A DNA stretch of 48,865 nucleotides from Phycisphaerae bacterium (GCA_018003015.1 JAGNEZ010000049.1:1-48865), one strand, 5' to 3'; positions 1-8,592 are shown, counted from the stretch's first letter. Notes: generated by a model not told the origin, from the sequence alone. A program made the numbers and translations.

Positions 1-1448
1 GCCGAATCCGCTTGGTCGGCGAACTGCTCGGGGGCGCCTTGGCACGGATGCGTGCCGACCTTGAGATCCGGCGGCATGTGGACCGCTTGGCGGAAGCCCA
101 GCTCATCGCGCACCTGGGGAACTGGGAGTGGGACCTTCTGAACGACGAATTGAAGTGGTCGGACGAGGTGTACAGAATCTTCAATGTGAATCCCCGGGAA
201 TTCAGTTCCAGCATGGATGAGTTCTGGACATTCGTCCATCCTGACGACCTGGCGGCGGTCCGGCGGGAGGCACAACGCGCGACGGCGGGTCCCCGTGGCA
301 TCTTCACGGTCGATCACCGGATTGTACGCCGCGATGGGTCCTGTCGAGTGGTCCGCGAACTGGCCATCCCGGAATTCGATCGGGACGGACGGGCCGTCCG
401 ACTGGCCGGAACCGTCCAGGACATTACTGAGATCCGCGCGGCCTACGAGGAGATTCGCCGGCTCAAGGACCAACTGGAAGCCGAGAACGTCTACCTGCGC
501 GAGGAACTGACTAGCGTCACCGGGTATGGCGGGATCGTGGGCACCAGCGATGCCATCCGTCGACTGATCGCCCAGGCCCAACAGGTCGCACCGACCAATT
601 CCACCGTCCTGATCCTTGGCGAGACCGGCACCGGCAAGGAACTGCTCGCACACTTCATCCACGCTCAAAGCCTACGCAAGAGCCAACTTCTCATCACCAC
701 CAACCTCGCCGCCATACCAGCAACGCTCGTCGAGAGCGAGCTGTTCGGGCGCGAGAAGGGGGCGTTCACTGGCGCCCTGACGAGACAGATCGGCCGCTTC
801 GAGGCCGCCGACGGCGGCACGATCTTCCTCGACGAGATCGGCGAGATGCCCGCGGAAACGCAGGCCAAACTCCTCCGCGTGCTCCAGAGCGGCGAGTTTG
901 AGCGGCTCGGCACTTCAAAGACCATGCGCGTCAACGTTCGCGTGATCGCGGCCACGAACCGCGATCTGTCCGCCGCCGTGCGCAACGGCACGTTCCGGCA
1001 GGACCTGTACTACCGCCTGAATGTGTTTCCCATCACGGTGCCCCCGCTGCGCGACCGCCGGGAGGACATTCCCCAACTGGCCTGGGCGTTCATCAAGGAG
1101 TTTGGGGAGAAGATGGGCAAGCCGATCAGCCACATCAATCGCACCAGCATGGCGGCTCTTCAGGCGTACTTGTGGCCCGGCAATATCCGCGAGCTCCGCA
1201 ACGTGATCGAGCGGTCGATGATTCTCACGCAGAGGAAAGAGTTGAGCGTAACGTTGCCCCAATCGGCCGGTAAAGCGCGGGATGCCGGGGCGCAGATGCA
1301 AGAGGTCGAACGGCGGCACATTCGCCACATCCTTGAGACCACAGGGGGGCGCATCCGAGGCAAGGGCGGCGCCGCCGAACTGCTCGGCCTCAAGGTGTCC
1401 ACGCTCTACTCTCGAATGAAGAAGCTGAGCATCCGGCGGGATGCGTAG
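1..1448 (+). CDS. Sigma-54-dependent transcriptional activator with PAS sensor (5' partial)
   Basis: This is a bacterial enhancer-binding protein that would activate sigma-54 RNA polymerase by ATP hydrolysis. The reading frame is open to the left edge, so the N-terminus is missing. The first residues (RLVGELLGGALARMRAD) look like the end of a GAF domain, which commonly precedes a PAS domain in such sensors. Counting from the TTG at 12, a PAS domain spans about residues 25-145 and a short coiled linker about 145-165. The AAA+ domain has Walker A GETGTGKE at about 203, GAFTGA at 250-255 and the Walker B segment FLDEIGEMP. A Fis-type HTH lies at the C-terminus (about 430-475). No receiver domain is visible, so control is probably by ligand sensing in GAF/PAS. 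It lies about 380 bases upstream of a metal efflux operon in the same orientation. Regulation of that operon is possible, but I found no well-spaced -24/-12 promoter there. Confidence 0.92.
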   Translation, partial: RIRLVGELLGGALARMRADLEIRRHVDRLAEAQLIAHLGNWEWDLLNDELKWSDEVYRIFNVNPREFSSSMDEFWTFVHPDDLAAVRREAQRATAGPRGIFTVDHRIVRRDGSCRVVRELAIPEFDRDGRAVRLAGTVQDITEIRAAYEEIRRLKDQLEAENVYLREELTSVTGYGGIVGTSDAIRRLIAQAQQVAPTNSTVLILGETGTGKELLAHFIHAQSLRKSQLLITTNLAAIPATLVESELFGREKGAFTGALTRQIGRFEAADGGTIFLDEIGEMPAETQAKLLRVLQSGEFERLGTSKTMRVNVRVIAATNRDLSAAVRNGTFRQDLYYRLNVFPITVPPLRDRREDIPQLAWAFIKEFGEKMGKPISHINRTSMAALQAYLWPGNIRELRNVIERSMILTQRKELSVTLPQSAGKARDAGAQMQEVERRHIRHILETTGGRIRGKGGAAELLGLKVSTLYSRMKKLSIRRDA

Positions 1449-1791
1449 CCGCCGCGCCGATTGACACTCATCCGTTGCGGTAGCAGACGTGCAGCTCGTC
1501 AGGCTGAACTTCAAGAAAGGCCGAAACGTTGACTGTCCCAACGACTGTCCCAAACCGCACGTTCATAGTCATGGATCATCGTGGTAGAGGCATCAATCAT
1601 CGCAGGCCGCTAAGTCCTGTAACAGCTACCGCTTCCGCATGAAATGGCGTTTTTGGCACGCCTGCGCGGATAGGGCGATATCAATCCCGCCCTCTCCGTT
1701 TCTAAGTCCTTGTGAATACCCATGCGGCAGGCGGGCGAGCCTTGGTTCATGCGGACAATCAAACGGCTTTGCTCATACATTGGGCTCTCAT
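1449..1791. other. Intergenic segment with a 10-base direct repeat
   Basis: No gene is supported in this 343-base stretch. It contains the direct repeat ACTGTCCCAA at 1532-1541 and 1544-1553 (12-base period). The only sigma-54-like string is TGGCACG near 1652, whose GC doublet is misplaced by one base. The sequence could be an eroded remnant or a regulatory spacer. Confidence 0.4.
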
Positions 1792-1820
1792 TTGACGCGA
1801 CCCCGAACGCCAACTACAAT
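1792..1820 (+). promoter_or_regulatory. Sigma-70-type promoter of the metal efflux operon
   Basis: The -35 box TTGACG (1792-1797) and -10 box TACAAT (1815-1820) are separated by exactly 17 bases, each one mismatch from consensus. Transcription would start near 1827, within a base or two of the ATG at 1829. The first gene would therefore be translated from a leaderless or nearly leaderless mRNA, which agrees with the absence of a Shine-Dalgarno sequence there. Confidence 0.7.
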
Positions 1821-1828
1821 TCGGTCGC

Positions 1829-2197
1829 ATGAAGAGGATAGTGGCCATCATGCTGATCTGCTGGTCCCTGCTCATAGGGCCGACGCTCTGTGTGGGCGCT
1901 ATCCTCGCACACCCGTGCGACTGCGGCCCGACTTGCGGGGAGTGCTTGCCCCAGCAGGAAGGCAATCAGGGGCCTTGCCATGCCGATCCATGCCGGACCG
2001 CGGTTGTCGGCAAGCCGGCCACCGACGAAGAAGAAACGCCCTCTCCAGTGGTATCCGCGGCTGCGTGTGATTTCGCCGTCATGCCCTCTCCTCTTCCCCC
2101 GATTCCGGTAACCAGCAAGGGCGGCTGCCCACGGGAGACCATACGAAACTGCGGGGAATCGCCGCCCGTCGGTGGCTTCTTGCCGCTTCTGATCTGA
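1829..2197 (+). CDS. Small secreted Cys-rich protein, first gene of the metal efflux operon
   Basis: I do not recognise a named family. The 122-residue product starts with a basic residue pair and a hydrophobic stretch (about residues 4-26) that looks like a signal peptide. The region after it is rich in Cys: HPCDCGPTCGECLP is followed by further Cys residues at GPCHADPC, VSAAACDF, GGCPRE and RNCGES. The dense CxC and CxxC spacing with nearby His suggests a periplasmic metal-binding or disulfide-rich protein. It precedes a TolC/adaptor/RND efflux set by about 135 bases on the same strand, which supports a metal-related role by context only. No ribosome binding site precedes the ATG, and the promoter at 1792-1820 places the transcript start almost at the start codon. 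Confidence 0.65.
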   Translation: MKRIVAIMLICWSLLIGPTLCVGAILAHPCDCGPTCGECLPQQEGNQGPCHADPCRTAVVGKPATDEEETPSPVVSAAACDFAVMPSPLPPIPVTSKGGCPRETIRNCGESPPVGGFLPLLI

Positions 2198-2270
2198 TCC
2201 TCGCGACGTCTCTCTCTCGGTCGTGAAGGTCTTTCCATGCGCGCTTCCTGGCCGTCTGGCCACGGGGCGT

Positions 2271-2282
2271 AGCAGCGCTGCT
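2271..2282. promoter_or_regulatory. Perfect 12-base palindrome upstream of the outer-membrane efflux gene
   Basis: AGCAGCGCTGCT is perfectly self-complementary and lies 51 bases before the chosen ATG at 2334. Another short inverted pair, TGGCC/GGCCA, lies at about 2249-2262. They could form an operator or an mRNA hairpin that tunes expression between the first and second genes. No bound factor can be named. Confidence 0.3.
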
Positions 2283-2333
2283 GAAAAGGCGTGGCTGGGG
2301 ATACTGAACCCATTCTCATCGAGGTCGAACGCC

Positions 2334-3863
2334 ATGGCGACGCCGAAAGCGTTGATTTGGAGTCTGTTGAGCGTATTGACATGTGTCCTTCTGGCTGGAT
2401 GCGCCGCCGTGAAGCCCAACCAGGAGTATCACATGGTGACCCAGTATGTGGCCGAGGCGACGGGCCAGAAGAGCACCTACCGACCCGACGAGGAGGATGC
2501 CGTCCGATCTCGCGTCGAGGCTCTGCTGGTCGATGGATTGACCCTCAACGAAGCCATCCAACTGGCCCTTCTGAGCAATCCCGCTTTTCAAGCGGCGTGG
2601 ATGGACGTAGGCATGGCTCGGGCCGATTTCGTTCAGTCGGGCCTGCTCTCCAATCCCTCGCTCGGAGGATCACTGCGATTTCCGGCGGGTGGTGGCCTCG
2701 CTGACTTGGAGGTCACCATGGCCCAGAACGTGGCCGATCTGTGGCAAATCCCCGTCCGGCAGCGTGCAGCCCAGTCGGCATTGGATCAGGTGATCCTGCG
2801 TCTTGCCCGTCAGGCCGCGGAACTGGCCGCTGATACCAGGGCCGCGTATGCACGTGCAGCCGGCACCAGGGAACTCCACAAGGTGGCGTTGGATAACCTC
2901 GCGATTGCCCGTCAGCTGCTCGACATGGCGGTCGGTCGCCAGCAAGCCGGTGCGGGCAGCGAACTCGATGTGAATCTATCGCGTAGCGCTGTGTTGGAGG
3001 CCGAACTCTCGGTTGAGTCGGCCAGGCTCGCGGCGTCCGAAGCCCGTCGCGGCCTGACCCAGCTCCTCGGATTGACCACGGACCCGGAACGGATCGCACT
3101 GTCGGAGTCGTTGCCGTCATCGGTGCCGGGGCTCCCGCCGGCTGAGGTCCTGATCGCCATCGCTCGGGAGAAACGCTTGGATGTTCGGGCAGCGGCGCAG
3201 GCAGTGGCCCAAGCCGACGCCCGCGTGCGAGAGGAGTATCTGAAGGTGTTCCCGACGCTGGAGCTTGGCACGGCGATGGAACGGGCCCAGCGCCAGGCCC
3301 AGCCCGGTCGCAGTATCCTTGCGGATACGGCCCGTGCTTCCATCGCCAACGGCGCATTGACCGCCCCGGAAATCCAGCCGCGATCAGATCGCCGGCAGAA
3401 CACCGACTTCATCATCGGTCCGAGCTGGGGGCTGGAGTTGCCTGTTTTCAATCAGAACCAGGCCCAGATTGCCAAGGCTCAGTATGCCAGGCAGCAGGTC
3501 GAGAAGACGCTTCAATCCGTGAGCCAACGGATGGAGCAGGAGGTCCGCAGCGCTTGCGACCAGACGGCGACTGCATGGCGCATCGTCACCGCCTATAGGG
3601 AACGGTTCATACCGCTTGCGGAGAAGAGCCTGGCCCTCTCACGCGAGTCCTACAACGCAGGCCGGGCGTCATTCCTCTCGGTTCTTGAATCACAGCGGTT
3701 TTTTCTTGACACGCGGCGACGTGCGATCGAGGCACAACAGAGCGCCGCGGCAACGATCCCCGAAGTGGAACGTGCGGTTGGCTTGCCCTTGGCGGACCTG
3801 AGCAACGACTACCCGTCAAGGGGGCCGGCTACTGGTGAGCCGGCTGTTGGAGAAACACCATGA
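2334..3863 (+). CDS. TolC/CusC-family outer-membrane efflux lipoprotein
   Basis: This is the outer-membrane channel of a tripartite RND efflux system, 509 residues from the chosen start. A longer frame opens at 2223, but the ATG at 2334 is preferred. It has GAGG at 2321-2324 and begins directly with a lipoprotein signal peptide whose lipobox is LLAGC with the lipidated Cys at residue 23. The remainder shows the two-fold alpha-helical repeat of outer-membrane efflux proteins, including LTLNEAIQLALLSNP near residue 70 and the C-terminal helical repeat with SYNAGRASFLSVLESQR. It overlaps the next small gene by ATGA, so the two are translationally coupled. Partners are the adaptor and pump downstream. 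Confidence 0.9.
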   Translation: MATPKALIWSLLSVLTCVLLAGCAAVKPNQEYHMVTQYVAEATGQKSTYRPDEEDAVRSRVEALLVDGLTLNEAIQLALLSNPAFQAAWMDVGMARADFVQSGLLSNPSLGGSLRFPAGGGLADLEVTMAQNVADLWQIPVRQRAAQSALDQVILRLARQAAELAADTRAAYARAAGTRELHKVALDNLAIARQLLDMAVGRQQAGAGSELDVNLSRSAVLEAELSVESARLAASEARRGLTQLLGLTTDPERIALSESLPSSVPGLPPAEVLIAIAREKRLDVRAAAQAVAQADARVREEYLKVFPTLELGTAMERAQRQAQPGRSILADTARASIANGALTAPEIQPRSDRRQNTDFIIGPSWGLELPVFNQNQAQIAKAQYARQQVEKTLQSVSQRMEQEVRSACDQTATAWRIVTAYRERFIPLAEKSLALSRESYNAGRASFLSVLESQRFFLDTRRRAIEAQQSAAATIPEVERAVGLPLADLSNDYPSRGPATGEPAVGETP

Positions 3864-4000
3864 GCAAGAGAAGCGGACTCGGTCTGTTCTCGATCACGCT
3901 GCTGGCGATCGTCGGCGGGTGCGAGACCAGTCTACAGGCACAGTTGGCGACGCTTGCGAAGGACTTCTTTCTCCAGGCGCTGGCAGCGTATCTGTTTTGA
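3860..4000 (+). CDS. 46-residue putative lipoprotein in the metal efflux operon
   Basis: This is a small gene with no family I recognise. Its ATG overlaps the stop codon of the preceding channel gene (ATGA at 3860-3863), and its own TGA is immediately followed by the ATG at 4001. The product has a basic N-terminus (MSKRSG), a hydrophobic segment and a lipobox-like AIVGGC with Cys at residue 21. The mature part has only about 26 residues and ends in a hydrophobic helix (LAKDFFLQALAAYLF). The tight coupling on both sides argues that it is a real translated gene. A role as a small accessory or stabilising lipoprotein of the efflux complex is inferred from position only. Confidence 0.6.
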   Translation: MSKRSGLGLFSITLLAIVGGCETSLQAQLATLAKDFFLQALAAYLF

Positions 4001-4015
4001 ATGGGAAGATCAGCC

Positions 4016-5278
4016 ATGTACAGAGACATCTTGATTACCGTATTGACTGTCCTGCCGTTGGGACTGCTGGGCGGAGCCGGCGCGGCCTACGTCTGGCTGA
4101 CCAGGGGCCAGACGACATCGGCGGTGGATCCTCACACCGGTGGCTCGGATGACGGCACGCACGATCTCGACGCAGCCGGCCACCCCGGCGAGGAAGGGCA
4201 CGACGAACACGCCGAGAACCTGGTCAAGCTCTCCGAGGAGGCGATCCGAGAGTTTGGCGTTCAGATCGCCGAGGCCGCTGGGGGCAAGCTGGAACGTACG
4301 CTCAAGCTGCCCGGTGAGATCGTGCTGAATGCCGACAGCGTGGCCCACATCGTTCCCCGCGTGTCCGGCATGGTACGTGAGGTCCGCAAGAACGCGGGGG
4401 ACACAGTGGAAGCCGGCGAAGTGATGGCCGTGATGGAAAGTCGCGAGTTGGCCGAAGCCCGGGCCGCGGATCTGGCGGCCGAAGCCCGACTCCGGCTGGC
4501 CGAAGGCAACTTCACGCGGGTGGAGAAGCTGGTCCAGGGCAAGATCGCACCGGAGCAGGAGTATCACGACGCGAGGCAAAAGCTGGAGGAAGCGCGGATC
4601 CAGCATCGTGAAACTGAGGCGAAGTTGCAGGCTCTCGGTATCCCGCACGACCAGCTGGCCACGGCTCCCGACGACGATAGCGGAGGCTTCTCGCGATATG
4701 AGATCAAGGCGCCTTTCCCCGCGACGGTCGTGGAAAAGCGCATCACGCGCGGCGAGGTTCACGATAGCAGCCGCCACGTGTTCGTCCTGGCGGATCTCTC
4801 GACCGTTTGGGTCGATATCACCGTCTACTCTCAGGATGCGGTTTATGTTCGGGAAGGGTTGAAGGTGCGTCTGAGTGCCCCGGGACCGAACGGGCAGTCG
4901 GCCAAGGCTGAGGGCAGGATCTTCTATGTGAGTCCGATCATGCGGGAGTCCACGCGGACGGGCGTGGCCCGGGCGATCATCACCAACGACAACCACCTGT
5001 GGAAGCCCGGTCTTTTTGTGACGGCGGAGATCATCACCGGCCAGGAGGATGTTGACGTTCTTGTTCCCAACGACGCCCTTCAGATGATCGAGAACCAGGC
5101 CGTCTTGTTCGTTGCTGAGAACGGCGGCTTCGAGAAGCGTTCTGTGGCGTTGGGTGGAGAGAACGATGTGTACTCGGAGGTGGTTTCCGGTCTGAAGCCG
5201 GGCGAACGTTATGTGGCCAAAGGGGCCTTCATTCTGAAGGCCGAGTTGGGCAAGGGCACGGGCGAGCATGAGCACTGA
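4016..5278 (+). CDS. RND efflux periplasmic adaptor (HlyD/CzcB-like)
   Basis: This membrane-fusion protein would bridge the inner-membrane pump and the outer-membrane channel. An ATG at 4001 directly abuts the previous stop, but the ATG at 4016 has GGGA about nine bases upstream and starts the hydrophobic anchor immediately, so I prefer it (420 residues). An N-terminal membrane segment (about residues 5-25) is followed by a His- and acid-rich stretch (HPGEEGHDEHAENL), which may bind metal as in CzcB relatives. Next comes a barrel-sandwich/lipoyl half (PRVSGMVREVRKNAGDTVEAG), a helical hairpin (about 135-200), the second lipoyl half and beta-barrel, and the C-terminal YVAKGAFILKAEL segment typical of CusB/CzcB. 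The pump gene begins about 130 bases downstream. Confidence 0.92.
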   Translation: MYRDILITVLTVLPLGLLGGAGAAYVWLTRGQTTSAVDPHTGGSDDGTHDLDAAGHPGEEGHDEHAENLVKLSEEAIREFGVQIAEAAGGKLERTLKLPGEIVLNADSVAHIVPRVSGMVREVRKNAGDTVEAGEVMAVMESRELAEARAADLAAEARLRLAEGNFTRVEKLVQGKIAPEQEYHDARQKLEEARIQHRETEAKLQALGIPHDQLATAPDDDSGGFSRYEIKAPFPATVVEKRITRGEVHDSSRHVFVLADLSTVWVDITVYSQDAVYVREGLKVRLSAPGPNGQSAKAEGRIFYVSPIMRESTRTGVARAIITNDNHLWKPGLFVTAEIITGQEDVDVLVPNDALQMIENQAVLFVAENGGFEKRSVALGGENDVYSEVVSGLKPGERYVAKGAFILKAELGKGTGEHEH

Positions 5279-5409
5279 GCCCTGAATCGTGGTCGGATGT
5301 GGAGGTTGGCTCTTATGAAGCTGATGAGCATGGATGGATGTGTCGCTCCGGCTTGCTTTCAGTACCCTTCGGCCGGTGAGCGGCGGGACTGCTCGAGGAG
5401 CCAATCTCC

Positions 5410-8400
5410 ATGATGACAAGCATTATCCGCTTCGCAATTCACCAACGGCTCCTGATGGTGTTGCTGGGCATCGGCCTGGTGGCACTTGGTGCGTGGAGTT
5501 TCACGCGTCTCCCGATCGACGCCGTGCCCGACATCACCAATAAACAGGTCCAAATCAACACGGCGGTGACAGGGCTGTCGCCCGTAGAGATTGAGAAGCA
5601 GATCACGTGTCCCATCGAGTGGGCCATGCAGGGCATTCCGGGCGTCGAGGAGATACGCTCCGTCTCGTTCTACGGTGTTTCCCAGGTCACGGTCATCTTC
5701 GATGACGACGTAGACCTCTACCGGGCGCGGCAACTGGTCAACGAGCGACTCGCGGAAGCCAAGGAGAGCCTGCCACCCGGCGTCGGCGCGCCGTTCATGG
5801 GACCGATCTGGACGGGGCTGGGTGAGATCTACTTCTGGAGCGTGGACGCCGTTGGACCCAAGCCCGACGGTACGCCCTACACGCCGATGGACCTCAAGAC
5901 GATCCAGGAATGGATCGTGAAACCGCAACTTCGATCCATCGCGGGTATCACCGAAGTCAACACCATCGGCGGGTACGAGAAGCAGTTCCATGTGACGCCG
6001 GATCCCATGAAACTGATCTCGTACGGTCTGAGTTTCCGCGATGTCCTGGAGGCCCTGGCCGCGAACAACGCCAACGCGGGCGGCGGCTACATCGAGCACA
6101 GCGGGGAGCAATACACGATCCGTTCGACCGGGCAAATCCGAGCTCTGCCCGACATCGGCAGCATCAAGCTGGGCACGCACGACGGCGTGCCGTTCTTCGT
6201 GAGGGACGTGGCCGAGGTAAGTCTGGGCAAGGAGTTGCGAACCGGTGCCGGAACCGCCAACGGCCATGAAGCGGTGGTCGGCACGGCGATTCTGCTTTAC
6301 GGGGCAAACAGCCGAACCGTCGCACACAGCGTTGACGAGAAGATCGCCCAGATCAGCAAGGTTCTGCCTGAGAACGTCAGGATCAACGCGTTGTACAACC
6401 GCACCTACCTTGTGGACGCCACACTGGAGACGGTCCGCAGGAACCTCACCGAAGGCGCGATTCTCGTCGTCGTGATCCTCTTTCTTCTGATCGGCAACGT
6501 CCGCGCCGCGATCATCGTCGCTCTGGCGATCCCGCTCTCGATGCTGTTCGCCATCACCGGAATGGTGCAGGGCCGGATCAGCGCAAACCTGATGAGCCTG
6601 GGAGCCATCGACTTTGGCATCATCGTGGACGGCGCGGTCGTCATGATCGAGAACATCGTCCGACGGGTTTCAAGACGCCAGCACGAACTGGGGCGGGTGC
6701 TCACCGAGGGCGAGCGCTTTCAGGTAGTGGAGGCAGCGGCCGTTGAGATCGGAAGACCAACCCTCTTCGGCGTCGGGATCATCATGATCGTGTACCTGCC
6801 GATCCTGAGTCTCTCCGGCGTGGAGGGCAAGATGTTCAAGCCGATGGCGGAAGTCGTTCTCCTGGCCTTGGCCGGCGCCCTGTTGTTGACATTCACGATT
6901 GTGCCGGCGTTGGCTGCACTGGCCCTACGCGGTCGGATGGCAGAGAAGGAATTCTGCCTGGCGAGATGGGCGAAGGCCATCTACGCGCCGGTGATCGACC
7001 TGGTGCTTCAGTTGCGCTGGGCGGTCGTGCTCGGGGCCGTCGCTGTTCTGGCGGCCACCGGTGTCCTGGCGCTGCGGATGGGCAGTGAATTCATCCCCAA
7101 GCTGAGCGAAGGGGCACTGGCCTTGCAGCCCACCCGGATGCCCAGCATAGCCCTGTCGTCCAGTGTCGTGATGCAGGAGAAGGTTGAACAACTGCTCATC
7201 AGAGAGTTTCCGGATGAGATCGCCAGTATCTTCGCCCGGACGGGAACCTCGGAAGTCGTGACCGACGTGTGCGGGCCGGAGGTCTCCGACACGTACATCA
7301 TGCTGAAGCCGCGCGAGCAGTGGAAGAAGGCCAAGACGCAGGTTGAACTCGCTGAGGCAATGGACGAGGCGGTCAAACGGCTGCCGGGTCAGAACTACGA
7401 GTTCAGCCAGCCCATCGAGCTGCGGATGAACGAGCTGATCAGTGGTGTTCGCAGCGACCTGGCAGTCAAGGTCTACGGCGACGAGACGGAGATCATGCTC
7501 GAGTACGCCAACACGATTGCGCGGGAGCTTGGCAACGTGCGCGGGGCGGAGGACATCAAAGTCGAGCAGGTGGCCGGCATGCCGATGGTCAATATCGACA
7601 TTGACCGCGAAGCAGTCGCTCGATACGGCCTGAACGTCAAGGATGTTCAGGAGGTGATAGAGATCGCGATGGGTGGTGTCGAGGCCGGCCAGGTCATCGA
7701 AGGGGATCGGCGTTTTCCGCTTGTGGTGCGGTTGCCCGAGAGCCTGCGTGGCAACATCCGGACCATCGGGGTGCTGCCCATTCCCTTGCCCAAGGTCGAC
7801 GAGGCTTCCAGGACTCTGGCCTCTTATGCCAGTGGGAACAGCAACCCGCGTGCCGGTTACATCCCGCTTTCCAGCGTGGCGAAGATCGGTATCGCGGAGG
7901 GCGCCAGACAGATCCGCCGCGAGGACGGGAAGCGACGTATCGTCGTGCAGTGCAACGTCCGAGGTAGAGACCTCGGCACTTTTGTGGCCGAGGCTCAACA
8001 GCGGATCGAGCAGAAGGTCGGTCGCCTTCCGGAGGGTTACTGGCTTGGCTGGGGCGGTCAGTTCGAGAACCTCATCGGGGCCAAAGAGCGATTGACCATC
8101 GTGGTCCCTGTGGCGTTGGGCTTGATCTTCGTCCTGCTCTTTGCCACGTTCAACTCGATCAGGCACGCCATCCTGGTGTTCACCGGCGTTCCGCTGGCCC
8201 TCACGGGTGGCGTCGTTGCCCTCTGGCTGCGCGGTATCCCACTTTCCATCTCCGCGGGCGTCGGCTTCATCGCCCTGTCCGGCGTGGCCGTGCTCAACGG
8301 CCTGGTCATGGTGACGTTCATCAATCAGCTCCGCCGTGAGGGCAAGACTGTTCGAGAGGCCATCATCGAGGGTAGTCTGACGCGACTCCGTCCGGTCCTG

Positions 8401-8592
8401 ATGACGGCAATGGTGGCGTCGTTCGGGTTTTTGCCGATGGCTGTGGCCACGGGGACAGGCGCAGAAGTTCAGCGCCCCCTGGCCACGGTGGTCATCGGCG
8501 GCATCATCAGCAGCACGCTGCTGACGTTGGTCGTGCTCCCCGCGGTGTACGGATGGGCACGGCGGGACGCGTCTTCTGGGGGCACGCCGTGA
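5410..8592 (+). CDS. czcA: CzcA-family heavy-metal RND efflux pump
   Basis: This proton-driven inner-membrane pump exports divalent metal cations. Its 1060 residues match the usual family size. The N-terminal helix (residues 10-28) is followed by LPIDAVPDITNKQVQI, the hallmark start of heavy-metal RND pumps. Transmembrane helix 4 carries DFGIIVDGAVVMIEN with Asp401, Asp407 and Glu414. These align with the proton-relay residues of CzcA rather than the CusA type, so Zn/Co/Cd/Ni-like substrates are more likely than Cu/Ag. The porter segment GPEVSDTYIMLKPREQW also reads as CzcA-like. The second porter half and the last helices (about 890-1050) are complete. It is the last gene of the efflux operon. 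Exact substrate cannot be fixed from sequence alone. Confidence 0.94.
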   Translation: MMTSIIRFAIHQRLLMVLLGIGLVALGAWSFTRLPIDAVPDITNKQVQINTAVTGLSPVEIEKQITCPIEWAMQGIPGVEEIRSVSFYGVSQVTVIFDDDVDLYRARQLVNERLAEAKESLPPGVGAPFMGPIWTGLGEIYFWSVDAVGPKPDGTPYTPMDLKTIQEWIVKPQLRSIAGITEVNTIGGYEKQFHVTPDPMKLISYGLSFRDVLEALAANNANAGGGYIEHSGEQYTIRSTGQIRALPDIGSIKLGTHDGVPFFVRDVAEVSLGKELRTGAGTANGHEAVVGTAILLYGANSRTVAHSVDEKIAQISKVLPENVRINALYNRTYLVDATLETVRRNLTEGAILVVVILFLLIGNVRAAIIVALAIPLSMLFAITGMVQGRISANLMSLGAIDFGIIVDGAVVMIENIVRRVSRRQHELGRVLTEGERFQVVEAAAVEIGRPTLFGVGIIMIVYLPILSLSGVEGKMFKPMAEVVLLALAGALLLTFTIVPALAALALRGRMAEKEFCLARWAKAIYAPVIDLVLQLRWAVVLGAVAVLAATGVLALRMGSEFIPKLSEGALALQPTRMPSIALSSSVVMQEKVEQLLIREFPDEIASIFARTGTSEVVTDVCGPEVSDTYIMLKPREQWKKAKTQVELAEAMDEAVKRLPGQNYEFSQPIELRMNELISGVRSDLAVKVYGDETEIMLEYANTIARELGNVRGAEDIKVEQVAGMPMVNIDIDREAVARYGLNVKDVQEVIEIAMGGVEAGQVIEGDRRFPLVVRLPESLRGNIRTIGVLPIPLPKVDEASRTLASYASGNSNPRAGYIPLSSVAKIGIAEGARQIRREDGKRRIVVQCNVRGRDLGTFVAEAQQRIEQKVGRLPEGYWLGWGGQFENLIGAKERLTIVVPVALGLIFVLLFATFNSIRHAILVFTGVPLALTGGVVALWLRGIPLSISAGVGFIALSGVAVLNGLVMVTFINQLRREGKTVREAIIEGSLTRLRPVLMTAMVASFGFLPMAVATGTGAEVQRPLATVVIGGIISSTLLTLVVLPAVYGWARRDASSGGTP

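Noticed and set aside
1640-1670. Possible sigma-54 promoter (TGGCACG near 1652) before the efflux operon
   Set aside because: The GC doublet of the -12 element falls one base off the required spacing, so it does not meet the consensus.
1560-1830. tRNA-like or attachment-site sequence
   Set aside because: No cloverleaf could be folded and no integrase gene is nearby; only a short direct repeat remains.
2223-2333. Upstream extension of the TolC-like gene from the GTG at 2223
   Set aside because: The added 37 residues have no ribosome site, break the lipoprotein signal peptide and include the palindrome; the ATG at 2334 is preferred.
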